64,000 nucleotides of DNA from NCBI GenBank assembly GCA_029948255.1, contig JALIZF010001889.1, positions 1 through 64,000 of the forward strand, in the 5' to 3' direction. Each line of letters opens with the position of its first letter. Position 1 is the first letter of the stretch. The notes under the pieces are model-generated. The model saw only the letters and a list, made by a program, of their open reading frames with translations, was not told where the DNA came from and did not search any database. Shown here piece by piece: positions 14,901-24,700 of the stretch. The position numbers and the translations under genes are program-made. The DNA comes from Telmatactis stephensoni (Eukaryota; Cnidaria; Anthozoa; Actiniaria; Isophelliidae).

Positions 14901-15523
14901 ATAGCATTGCAATAGACCTAATCCACGCGTCACAATGTTTCCCAATAGTTCCCTTAACAGTTCTCTGCGCCATCTTGAAAGGTAGCCGTGCCTTCATGTG
15001 CATCGAAGCGAGACGAACGGTGAGCTTGCAATGATAGAGACCTGTGAATAATTATCCTCGGTGTTAAAAAGGGTATCTATCATTGCACGCTCACCGTTCG
15101 TCTCGCTTCGATGCAAAGGCATGGCTACCTTTCAAGATGGCGCAGGGAACTGTGAAGGGGACTATTCAGCGTGACAATCTTTCATCCTATTGTGTTACAG
15201 GTCATTCAGACATCTACGCACAATACTCTGCTCCTTCTTCATCATCTTCACAACAATATGCTCATGACTCTACCGGCCAAAATAAAACGCGCAGGCCTCG
15301 TAGGCCCTGGACTCGAGCTGTTTTCTCCAACCTTCAACGCAAAGGTCTAGAAAAGAGATTTCAAGTTCAAAAATACCTTACAAAAACTGATCGACACCAA
15401 CTGGCCTCCATGTTGGGACTTTCGGATAACCAAGTAAAGGTTTGGTTTCAGAACAGGAGAATGAAATGGCGACAAGATGCCAGAGAATCTGTTACAAGTA
15501 CAAACACCGAGGGAGGAGAGTAA
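2707..15523 (+). CDS. Hlx: HLX/H2.0-class homeobox transcription factor (3 exons, 240 aa)
   Basis: Coding exons are 2707-2968, 14020-14157 and 15201-15523, all with GT-AG borders and junction phase 1, giving 240 residues. The start ATG sits in a strong context (gccgccATGG) with an in-frame TGA 12 bases upstream. The homeodomain covers about residues 168-227 and ends in the third-helix motif [14 protein letters not shown], with Gln at homeodomain position 50 and Asn at 51. The helix-1 block [15 protein letters not shown] is diagnostic of the HLX/H2.0 class. Near the N terminus FRIDDIL (residues 16-22) fits the eh1 pattern FxIxxIL, which binds Groucho/TLE co-repressors; FGVESLL (68-74) is a weaker second match. 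Known for the class: nuclear DNA binding in development. Inferred: a repressor. The sequence after the homeodomain is only about 13 residues. Confidence 0.93.
2969..13549 (+). other. Hlx intron 1, no genes seen
   Basis: About 10.6 kb of AT-rich intron with no recognised coding exon, RNA gene or large repeat. Short open frames (for example 5056-5439 and 9058-9372) have no family resemblance, and none is needed because exons 1 and 2 join in phase. A large first intron in a homeobox gene could hold enhancers, but I cannot show any from sequence alone. Confidence 0.6.
13550..13820. mobile_element. Foldback/MITE-like inverted repeat in Hlx intron 1
   Basis: Terminal inverted repeats of roughly 70-90 bases start with tgaagaaacgtcgggtct and end with its near-complement. 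The arms include the shared block ctgagaccgaaatgg and its complement. The internal sequence is short and non-coding. Confidence 0.75.
14020..14157 (+). CDS. Hlx: Hlx exon 2
   Basis: The acceptor is tttttttcttcag/AAACG and the donor is TTTCAG/GTACGTT. The exon is 138 bases, preserves phase 1, and encodes a Tyr/Cys/Ser/Ala-rich linker of about residues 88-133. There is no known domain; it is accepted because both splice sites and the phase fit. Confidence 0.8.
14938..15162. mobile_element. Long hairpin element just upstream of the homeodomain exon
   Basis: The left arm (about 14940-15045) and right arm (about 15069-15162) are inverted copies that include gcgccatcttgaaaggtagc and gctacctttcaagatggcgc. 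The hairpin ends about 38 bases before the exon 3 acceptor. Another single arm occurs at 21050-21107, beside the TRAF3-like stop codon, so it is a dispersed family. Overlapping open frames at 14469-15034 are products of this repeat. Confidence 0.75.
15201..15523 (+). CDS. Hlx: Hlx exon 3 (homeodomain)
   Basis: The acceptor is ttgtgttacag/GTCATTC, entered in phase 1, and the exon ends at TAA 15521-15523. It encodes a Ser/Gln-rich lead (about 143-153), a basic run before the homeodomain, the complete 60-residue homeodomain and a short acidic tail. The homeodomain is not split by an intron. Confidence 0.93.
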
Positions 15524-16235
15524 AGGACTGGACCGAGTAATTATTATCATTCCCATAATCCCTTGCATGGGGTTTCTAGATTATTTAAATCACTTTGGAA
15601 GTGCTAATTGATATTCTAAAGTTAGTTTTCTAATTTTGACGTCCTCTTGAGAATGGACATATATACTCACATAAAGAAATAATTTATGATACAACGCTTG
15701 TATGATATATTTAAGAACCTTTCGTGTAAAAACTATATTGAAAGATGTAATGGAATATGCTAATCATTACCAAATATAAAAGTTATTTGTCGTTTTGTGA
15801 GTCATTCAGACTGTGTTTAAAAAATAATTAAAGCAACTTCAACTGAATTGCTGCATGCGCCTCAGTTTTGGCAACATACAGGTTGTCTAACTTTGGAATC
15901 AGAAGGTCGCAATGAAGAAATCGAAATCGAAAGCGGGGACAACAGACGTAAATGTCACGGTTTGAGAAACTTTCTCAGATATCTGACTTATTTTCTATTT
16001 TCTATTCTTTCTTAGTCACTGCATACCACTGTAATTGTGTGTTGTGGCAGCTAGTTTAATTCGCCTACGATCGAAGCGAAAACAAAAATAGAATTATTTA
16101 CTACCCACCTATAGTAGTAGCTCCTCTATGCAATTCGAAGAACAACCTTTATACCCAGCTACAGATTAGATGAAAAACAAACAACAAAAGAACTCCCTCC
16201 AAAAACAACAACAGCAGCAACAACAAAATCATGCA

Positions 16236-16443
16236 CAGGGGCGGATCCGGCAGGGCTCAGACTGAGGGGGTTCACTTCATATTTTATATCGTACAAAACA
16301 ATAAGTGAGGGTTATTAGTCGGGTAAGCCAAAAATACGGCTGTGTATTCTTGATATTTTTCTTTCTCGACGTAAAAATGTTTTGTTATAGGATGAGAAAG
16401 GGGGTTCCCGGGCAACCAAGGAACCCCCCTGGATCCGCGCCTG
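16236..16443. mobile_element. hAT-like MITE (caggggcggatcc termini)
   Basis: The 208-bp element starts caggggcggatccgg and ends ggatccgcgcctg, which are inverted termini of the CAGGG type typical of hAT elements. No target-site duplication was clear. Confidence 0.65.
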
Positions 16444-17096
16444 ATATAGACTATTTTCATGAAGGACAATGGCATAGCTCTGTATACAACTGTAAATATA
16501 CTATGTAAATATAAAATAAATAAAAAACAACAAATACACATTCACTGACACTTAACGCTAACACTTCATTCACTACTCTACCCATGCTATGTAGGTGACG
16601 TAATTAACTTAGATAATTCACTGTAGTCGACTGATACACGATACACGTACAATATATATCCTTCGGAGGTTTGTACATTAAATTAAAGTGAAGTGAAGAC
16701 ACGTTCGTATCCATATGCACTTGGTTTAGGGCTGTAAAGCAAGTGCAACAGGGCTGTGAAACGTGCGCACATTAAGATTTTCAAGAAAAAATAACTGTAG
16801 TACAAGCGATAGAAAATAGATGACGAGTCCCTTAAATCACAAGACCGAACAAAACCCACATAGTCAAAAAGAATACATCGAGCTATACAAAATTCCGAAG
16901 TTTGGTCGTAGTTAATCGAATCATATCAGTATTACCGAGGTACAGCCATTCAAAAAACCCAAAATGTCCTACTGAAGAAAGTTATGGATTACCGAACTTG
17001 TCCAGTCGTGTATTGTATATCACAATATTGAGAGACCCGTACCAGTTCCTAACGGCTTGAAATCCGGCAAAAGTAAGAGAAACGATGTACAAAATA

Positions 17097-17425
17097 CAGG
17101 GTTCGTATGCCCAGAAAATTCAATAAATCCAGGATTTTCAAGGAGGATTTTCAGATTATTTCCAGGACTTTTCAAGGAGTTTCTCACTAGTTCACTCCAG
17201 CAAAATACATTTGCACAATGTTTTTACTGGCTGAATTAAGGAATGTAAACGGAGCTTTTACGCGAAGTCATATATGCACATTAAAGGTACACATATTCGT
17301 TTCTGTTTTCCAGAACCGGAGTTCTCCAGGAGTTTATTAAAAAATCTGCGACTTTCAAGGACTTTCCAGGAAGAGAATAAAAAAGCTAGGGTTTTCCAGG
17401 ATTTCCAGGAGGCGTACGAACCCTG
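17097..17425. mobile_element. hAT-like MITE (cagggttcgta termini)
   Basis: Termini cagggttcgtatgcc and ggcgtacgaaccctg are inverted. The flanks carry aaaata on both sides (17091-17096 and 17426-17431), a likely 6-bp target-site duplication. The interior has several copies of a ttttcaagga/ttccagga motif. Confidence 0.7.
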
Positions 17426-17483
17426 AAAATAATGCTTCGATCGAAAACACGTTTTTTCCTAAACTTTTCATGGGTGGCATGGG

Positions 17484-17790
17484 TGGCATGGGTTGGCTGT
17501 AGCGGTAAAACGTTCGCCTCTCACCGCTGTGGTCCAACGGGTCGGGTCACTGGTTCGAGCCCTGCGGATGCCACATGTGAGTAGAGTTTGTTAGATGTGT
17601 TGTTCTCTCCCTTGCCACGAGGGTTTTTCTCCGGGTTCTCCGGTTTTCCTCCTCCGTAAAATCAACATGTGAGTTGAGCATTGTATGAAAAATATTCAAG
17701 TGTAGAGGTAGTGAGTGTGAGATGAAAGACGGCCCAATGGAAGATTAGCGAAAGCTAAATTGGCTTCCGTCTATAAATAAAGACTGGTTC
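17484..17790 (+). repeat. tRNA-derived SINE
   Basis: The head resembles a tRNA: an A-box-like block tggctgtagcggtaaaac near 17494 and a B box ggttcgagccc at 17552-17562 with roughly normal spacing. A body with cgagggtttttctccgggtt follows, ending near ataaataaagactg. This layout is the usual pol III SINE. Confidence 0.7.
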
Positions 17791-18689
17791 AGAAACGGGC
17801 TTAATGTTTGAAATTCTGTCGAAGAGTTTGTTCGTTTTTTAGCTCTATGCCAACTGCCTTGTTCAAAATAGCGTAATAAACACAAGTACAAGCAACATAC
17901 ACACATTCATAAATGTACTCAATTATTAACAGTGCTAGTCTGTTTTCACGCCTATGCGATAAATGTTGCTTGGGTTTCTAGAGGACTTTGAAAGGGATAT
18001 GTGTGGAGTATGGGCGTTAGGCGTGGTCATCAGTACGTAACCGTCCTCAACCTTAAGTCTAACACTCTTACAGGAAGCCCGAGTAATCATTAAAACTCTA
18101 GGAAAGGTTACATACAATAAACTTTACTTGGGTTTTTAGAAAGCATCCCTCTGAATATAAGCAGTAACCAACTCGTATAAATTATATAGATTATATATAT
18201 GACAATTATATATTTTTCAATGGAATATGACTCATGTAAAATGTTCAAAAATGACGCGATTTTCGGTGCTTGGACTATAGTCCATGCAAAATGATCAATA
18301 ATATAATGGCCAAAATGCCTATTTTCAGATGTGGACTGTAGCCCATGCATAATGATCAAAAATGGTCCAAAATGGCGAATTTTCTTGAGCCCATAAACCA
18401 TGCAAAATGCTCAAACTAGATCCTGAAAAAAGGGATGATAGAATCAAATAAGAGAAAAAATACAAGTAAAAAAAGAGAGCGAGACTCAGATATTTCATTT
18501 TTTATAAACTCAGATATATAAATCAATGTCTAGCGTGAACACATTTCGAAATAGAAACCATTTTTCGTGATAACTAATTAACGTTTTGAAGCCCAAGAAA
18601 ACATTAAAATCAAACAAACTGAAAAAAAAAGAGAAGAACGAAAGAATAAATATCGATTAAAAGAAACATTTCAAACAAAAAAAAAATTG

Positions 18690-18960
18690 CATTGGGGGAG
18701 CCGCTCGGGGGCTCGAACCCACTACCAAATGGAAATTAGTATGCTAATTTTATGCAAAAGCGAAAAAATCGACCATGCATCCAGACAAGTCGCTGAATCG
18801 TCGCATGTTACGTATAGGATGGAGATTTCGGCCCCTTCCGCGCTATCGGTAGAACACAGAAAGCTTCGCAGTCAAAGAGGGAGGAAACAGTCGGATCCTA
18901 GGCCGTAAATGACTGCACCTTACCACTAGACTAACTGGTCTACTGAGGGATTTGTAGAAC
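18690..18960 (-). repeat. tRNA-like element with widely separated A and B boxes
   Basis: On the minus strand it begins with an A-box-like tagtctagtggtaaggtgc (about 18920-18942), runs through the block ggaaggggccgaaatct, and reaches a B box gggttcgagccc (about 18704-18716) some 210 bases later, followed by a T-rich tail. The element at 34000-34320 shares the same central block and order. Confidence 0.55.
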
Positions 18961-19029
18961 AAAATAACCTAGTGTATCGTGTGAATTGGCCATCTATTAT
19001 TGTGCAAATTACGTGATTTTGTGGCATAA

Positions 19030-19145
19030 CTTGTTAGTCCAATGATTTTGGATCTAATCGACCGGGTTCGATTCCCGCAACCTACAATGTCATTGCTACT
19101 TTTTTCTTTTCCATTCTTTTTCCTCTTTCTTTTTTCTTAATTCTC
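19030..19145 (+). repeat. tRNA-like SINE head with pyrimidine tail
   Basis: A B box gggttcgattcccgc at about 19065-19079 is preceded by tRNA-like sequence and followed by a long C/T-rich tract. It is too irregular in the acceptor stem to be called a functional tRNA. Confidence 0.4.
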
Positions 19146-19937
19146 TTTCTTTCTTTAATTTCTTTCTTTGCTTCCTATTTTTGCCTAAATTTTTCTCGTT
19201 TCCGTTTCGCTAACTTTTCTTCTTACTTCCTTCGCTTCTCTATCCTTTCAAATACTTGTTTTTACAATCAACATTTCATTAACTCATTCCTGCATTTCCG
19301 GATTTACTTGTTTAAGCGCCGCGGAGACTTCTGATGCGGCGCTTATACGGAGTCGGCGTTGATTAGAGGGCGGTGTTTAGTAAAAATCACAATATTTTCA
19401 AATGAATTATTTAAACAAGGAAATTAACATCAAAATAAACGTGTTCCAAACGTTCAAATCCCATATTTGGACCCATATTTTTCACAAAATGTCAACCTTG
19501 AGTTATACTGAGCTTGTTTTCTTTCTTATTCAATTCCAGATAATAGGCAGGTACTTCTTCGAATATGAATATGTGCGGCGCTTATTTAAGAGCGGCGGTT
19601 TGCTTTCAAATGCGGCCCCTAATCGATGGATGGCGGCTTTTTATCACAAGTAGATTTCGCTAGACTTGGAGTTTGCAGCATCAACCCGTCCATCGGCCAA
19701 ACATCTCTGTTGTGTTTAAAATTGACGGGTTTCCTGTGTCAAAACTCCTTACGTCAGTACTAGTATTCGTAAAACATTCGGCTTTACCAGCAAACATGGA
19801 TCTTTCCGGAGTTTCCCAGACTTTAACATGATTTAGCGCGCACATGTTATCATGATTTAGCATGGTCATGGTGACGAGCTTCTAAAAATAGTATCAAACG
19901 GGGCATATGATGGGTCACGGGGTTCCTTCTTTTACCT

Positions 19938-20517
19938 AAAGCATCAAAAAGGTTATACTTCTTGGTTCTACTAAAAAGGGCCAAGGTACCCTGTGAAGAT
20001 CTGAGGTTGTTCTACACTACATGTATAAGATCGGTATTGGACTATGCCGTGCCTGTGTTTTACTACTCGCTACCAAAGTACTTGATTCATGAACTGGAAC
20101 GTATTCAGAAGAGGGCGGTAGCAATCATGTGCCCCACTCTTAACTACAAGGAGGCACTTACTCACACAAATTTAATTTTGCTAAACGAACATCATGGAAA
20201 CTTGTGTCATGCCCTTTTTAATGACATTCTGAATGATGAGAGCCACAGACTGCGCCATTTACTCCCGCCATTACATAAACCAACCAGATATACTCTAAGA
20301 CATTCAAGAACTTTTGATGTACCTAATGTAAAGACAAATAGAGCTAAGAACACTTTTATTCTATCTTCAAGCCTTAACATGAATACATTTTAGTCAATTC
20401 CATATTTCTATATTGTAAATAATTCCAAATTTTAGATTTTATCAATCAATGTATTTAATACGCAATTCAGCCTTCTGGCTGCAAGGTATTTCTCAATAAA
20501 GCATTCATTCATTCATT
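19938..20517 (+). mobile_element. 5'-truncated LINE 3' end (CR1/L2-like reverse transcriptase C terminus)
   Basis: The open frame 19962-20393, which can be read upstream to about 19938, encodes the C-terminal region of a non-LTR retrotransposon polymerase. Recognisable blocks are LLKRAKVP, IRSVLDYAVPVF, LERIQKRA and LRHLLPPLH, the usual end of CR1/L2-like proteins. It is followed by a short 3' UTR ending in cattcattcattcatt, a simple-repeat tail as in L2/CR1 elements. It is truncated and lacks the endonuclease and the catalytic core of the polymerase. Confidence 0.8.
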
Positions 20518-21049
20518 CCCTTCATCTTCTCTTGATTATGGACTTTTATCGGAATTTTATCGTTTTCTTCAAATTCCGATAAAAGTACATAAGAAAGGCT
20601 ATAAGGAAATTTTATAACGTTTCTTTTACGTTAGTTTTATTTAATTTTGATAATTCTATTATTCATAGTTTAACGAGCACATTCAAGGGTTTCGTGTGCT
20701 CCCTTATTGTTCACACTTGCTCCTTGCAAATCAAGGGGCCGGAATGCCAGTACCGCTCAAGAAACATGAATTCACAAGTAAGATTCAACAACTTGACCAT
20801 CTTTAGCACACATAAAGAAATACATCATTGTAGAGGATAATACATGGGCGCGCGGAGATATCAAATTTATCTTCGAGTGTTCAACTCGATATCGAACGAA
20901 TGAGACACAAACTATTTTTGCTATTTAGTTGACATTCGCCATTATAAGTCTGTTTTAATTTTTTTTTGTATATATATATATATTTTAGTTGTAAAAAACA
21001 ATGGTGTGAATAAACGATATGTAGCAAATATATGGGAGTACCCCCCCGG

Positions 21050-21107
21050 GATGCAAAGGCATGGCTACCTTTCAAGACGGCGCAGAAAACTGTGAAGGGG
21101 ATTATTA
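21050..21107 (+). repeat. Single arm of the repeat found upstream of the Hlx homeodomain exon
   Basis: It matches 15109-15162 at nearly every base, including atgcaaaggcatggctacct. It lies just downstream of the TRAF3-like stop codon, so it is probably transcribed in that 3' UTR. Confidence 0.7.
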
Positions 21108-21122
21108 TATGTCATAGGGGCT

Positions 21123-21707
21123 TTAAAACCCAAGAGGAGGAAGACCAGTGGTGTCCACAACGATTTTGATAAACATGGTCTCATCAGTGACGTAGCCTCT
21201 TGACTGTAAATCCTGCTGGCTTACAAACAAAGGACATCCAGAAGCGATGTTCATATTGGATGTGGGTCGTTTGAAACCGGTGCTCTTTGGATCTGGTCTG
21301 AACGTATCACTTATGTCATTTTGACGATCATGATCCAGCATCGTAAAGGTAACCTTTTGTCTAAATGGCCATGGGAGAAGAGCATCATACTCACCCTTCA
21401 TGATCACAAAGAACAATGAAAGGTGCGTTCCTTTTCCAGGGCCGTCTCCATTGGGGTACACACGAGCACACACTTTGTACCCATAGCGACCAACGTAGAA
21501 AGGAGGGCTGTAGATGGATGGGGTCTTTCCAATGATAGCTTCATGCAGCCTACGGCTGAACTCATCAATTTTCCAGATGTAAGTACCATCATAAGATGTA
21601 GCTTCCAACATTTGAATTTTCAAATCGTGCTCGGCAAGTTGGATGTCGTGTAAGGCCAGCTGATGTTCGTTTCTTCCTAATCTCCTTTCAAGAGTGGAAG
21701 CGGGACC
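21123..21707 (-). CDS. TRAF3: TRAF3-like exon 7 (TRAF-C/MATH)
   Basis: It encodes residues 355-548, ending at TAA 21125-21123. It includes the last coiled-coil heptads (ERRLGRNEHQLALHDI) and the full TRAF-C beta-sandwich. The acceptor region tttactttccgtgctcttgcag closely resembles that of exon 6. Confidence 0.92.
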   Translation of the reverse strand, partial: GPASTLERRLGRNEHQLALHDIQLAEHDLKIQMLEATSYDGTYIWKIDEFSRRLHEAIIGKTPSIYSPPFYVGRYGYKVCARVYPNGDGPGKGTHLSLFFVIMKGEYDALLPWPFRQKVTFTMLDHDRQNDISDTFRPDPKSTGFKRPTSNMNIASGCPLFVSQQDLQSRGYVTDETMFIKIVVDTTGLPPLGF

Positions 21708-24700
21708 CTGCAAGAGCACGGAAAGTAAAGAATACCGATGCATCGCCACCCAACTTTTTCCACTTCGGCTAGTTTGTTTTTGGTGTTTTATTTCCCCTTG
21801 ATCCATCAATCATCCTTGGGGACGGATATAGTTTCAATAAGTTTTACCCCAAAGATGATTTACGGGTCAACAAAAAACAAAACAAAACAAAACAAAACAC
21901 AACAAAACACAACACAAAACACAACACAAAACACAAAACACAAAACACAAAACACAAAACACAAAACAAAACAAAACAAAACAAAACAAAACAAAACAAA
22001 ACAAAACAAAACAAAACAAAACAAAACAAAACAAAACAAAACAAAACAAAACAAAACAAAACAAAACAAAACAAAACAAAACAAAACAAAACAAAACAAA
22101 ACAAAACAAAACAAAACAAAACAAAACAAAACAAAACAAAACAAAACAAAACAAAACAAAACAAAACAAAATAACACAAACTTACCTCAGTACATTGTAT
22201 TGGAGATACTAGAGGCGGTGACACATGACCTGCATTGCACCGGTAGGATGTCCCCTGTAAAGTAATCAGGTGATTCACAGCTCAGACATGAATGGTCTAT
22301 TATATAATTATTAAGAAATCGCTGCTTTTTCAGGCTTCCTGTGGTAAACAGACCGCAGGTCCCTGTTCCTACACTGCTCTAGCTCATAATTTTTCAGCCA
22401 AAATCAAGATAGCTGTCTTAGTTAGTAAGTTTTCCTTGATGCACCCACAGTACATCATGCTGTGTCTGGATTCATTCACACCCTTTCTCCAGTAATTAAT
22501 TTACTTAATGATGATGACGATGATGATCATGATCAGCTTACTCAGTCACATTTTCTCTTACTTGATCAATTTCATTACAGAAATGGACAGAAGCTTGGTA
22601 TACTACCAAGCAAGGGAAACGCAATTTTTAATAAAGACAGTGGCCACTAGAGTAAAAGTAACCGCTAAAAGTGTGCAACCTAAATAGTACAAAATAGTGC
22701 GAAATTATTCAAATTCTTTTGTAGAGTACAAACATTAAAAGTGTGCAACATAAATAGTACTAAATAGTGCAAAATTGTTCAAATTCTTTTGTTTTCTATT
22801 GTTTAATTAGTGCCATTCAGTACTAAATAGTGCAAAGTATTGCATATTTTTAGTGTTTGTACTCTATCTTTATTTAAAAAATTATAGCGCCTTGCTTACA
22901 GTATATGAGTGATATACCATACTTCTGTCCATTTTTAACCCATGGATTGCAAATCCATGTGTATTGTGAGGGGGTAAAATATTCAAAATTTTCACTCATC
23001 AATAAATTGTAAACTATTCTGAGGAGGCCTGGGAAGGAGAATGGGCAAAATCAAGATGGCTGACATTCAACTACAAAACAATCTTTTTTGGCTTCTAAAA
23101 ACAACTAAAACACATTTAGGGATATTCCAGGGCAGAATTCCGATAGTTAATTCCTGATTCCTGGCCACATTTTGTATTGTACTATTCTGCTTGGAATAAG
23201 TTTCGAAATTTTTTGATAGACATCACGGCACTGATATGGACACTGAATGGCGTGTTCTGTTTTCATGATGCATGTTTTGTGGGAATGGACCATAAAATCA
23301 CTCATCAAAAATGGATTACCCAAAAGGTTCAATGACTAGCCCCCGGGACTAGCCTATTGCCATTGAGTGGAAAGGTCTAAAGATGTAATATCTAATGCCC
23401 AAACTCCTTTCAAGAGTGGATTAGCTACTTACCAAAGACCTTGGAGCACCCAATGGCCCTACACTACCACGTGACAGTTCTGACTCTAAAGCACTGAGTT
23501 TCACTTCATGCGCTGTTAAAGTAGTCCTTATGTCATCAAATTGTTGTGAAAATTGGCCTTTTCCAGATTTTGCAGAAGCAGAAACCTGCAAGGGCAAGAA
23601 AAGTAAATGATCCACTAAATAGGGTTTCAAATTCTTCAAAACATGAGAATAGTTTTAGTAGCTCAACACAAGAACATTCAGCCACTCCGACAGTCTGCAG
23701 AAGACATGCTACAGTCATCACTTAACTGACGTCCGCTCAAAGAAAGCTCCAAACACTCAGCATTAGTCTCATTATAGGTCCAAAAGCACAAAGTACACAG
23801 CACAAAAACTGAAATAATTTTGGATGTGAGCACGTCTACAAGACCGCAAAGTCAGGAACAAAGATTGTGACCAAAACCGCACATTGCACTTTATGTCAGT
23901 AAGATATTTACACAAGTACATACCAGTGCGTTAACATACTGCATTAACAACAATGGAAAATTAGCATCCGTCATGATGATTTTTTTATGGCTGGCATTAG
24001 CCATCAATCCTCATCATGAAAAGTTATAAATTTTGTTGGGATGGACCATAAAAACACTTAACAGCAATAGACAACCTAAAAAATGAACGACTGGTTGTCA
24101 TTGGTTTGGATCTTTAATTTGATGTACTTACATCTACTTGTTCTCTAAGTTGTACAATATCTCTCCTGTGTTCTGATACAGTTTGCTTGACCTTTCCAAG
24201 TCTTGTCTGATAAGATCTTAGATCCTGTCTCGCAGCAGCTAATGTTTCTCTATGGTTAGATAGTTGATTTTGTAATGACTTGTTTTTGTTCTCTACTTTT
24301 TGTAGCTTTACAGTTAAGTCTTTTTCTTTTTGTTCCTTTGGCAAGGTGTACTCTAACATTAGTTTTGGGTGTTCAGATTCCTGACTTTGATAATGTTCAT
24401 TTATCACATCTTCTTTGCCCTAAAACAATATAAATGAGATCAAGAATAAAAAAGTCATTTAAGAAATGTCACAGAAGACATCTGACTCTGAGGTTGATGC
24501 CAACCATGAAGGTAAAGAAGAGAACATATAATGAGATCCTTAGTGTGGGTTGTTTTTGACATGTTTTAGACTTCCTCTCATTCCTTTTAATTTGCCTCAA
24601 GTGATTTACTTCTCATTTCCTGCAAACCTTTTATGCAAACCTGCATAAATGTATCAATGTAACGCACTCTCTAGTAACAGTCAATTATTATTATTATGAG

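Noticed and set aside
14469..15034. Overlapping frames of 91-135 aa before the homeodomain exon
   Set aside because: They lie in a repeated, partly inverted sequence within Hlx intron 2, and several frames are open at once.
19030..19090. Possible functional tRNA gene
   Set aside because: Only the B box is convincing. Acceptor and D stems do not pair well, and a pyrimidine tail follows as in the other SINE-like copies.
21738..22278. Long open frames on both strands over the AAAAC tract
   Set aside because: They are low-complexity translations of a microsatellite with no stop in several frames.
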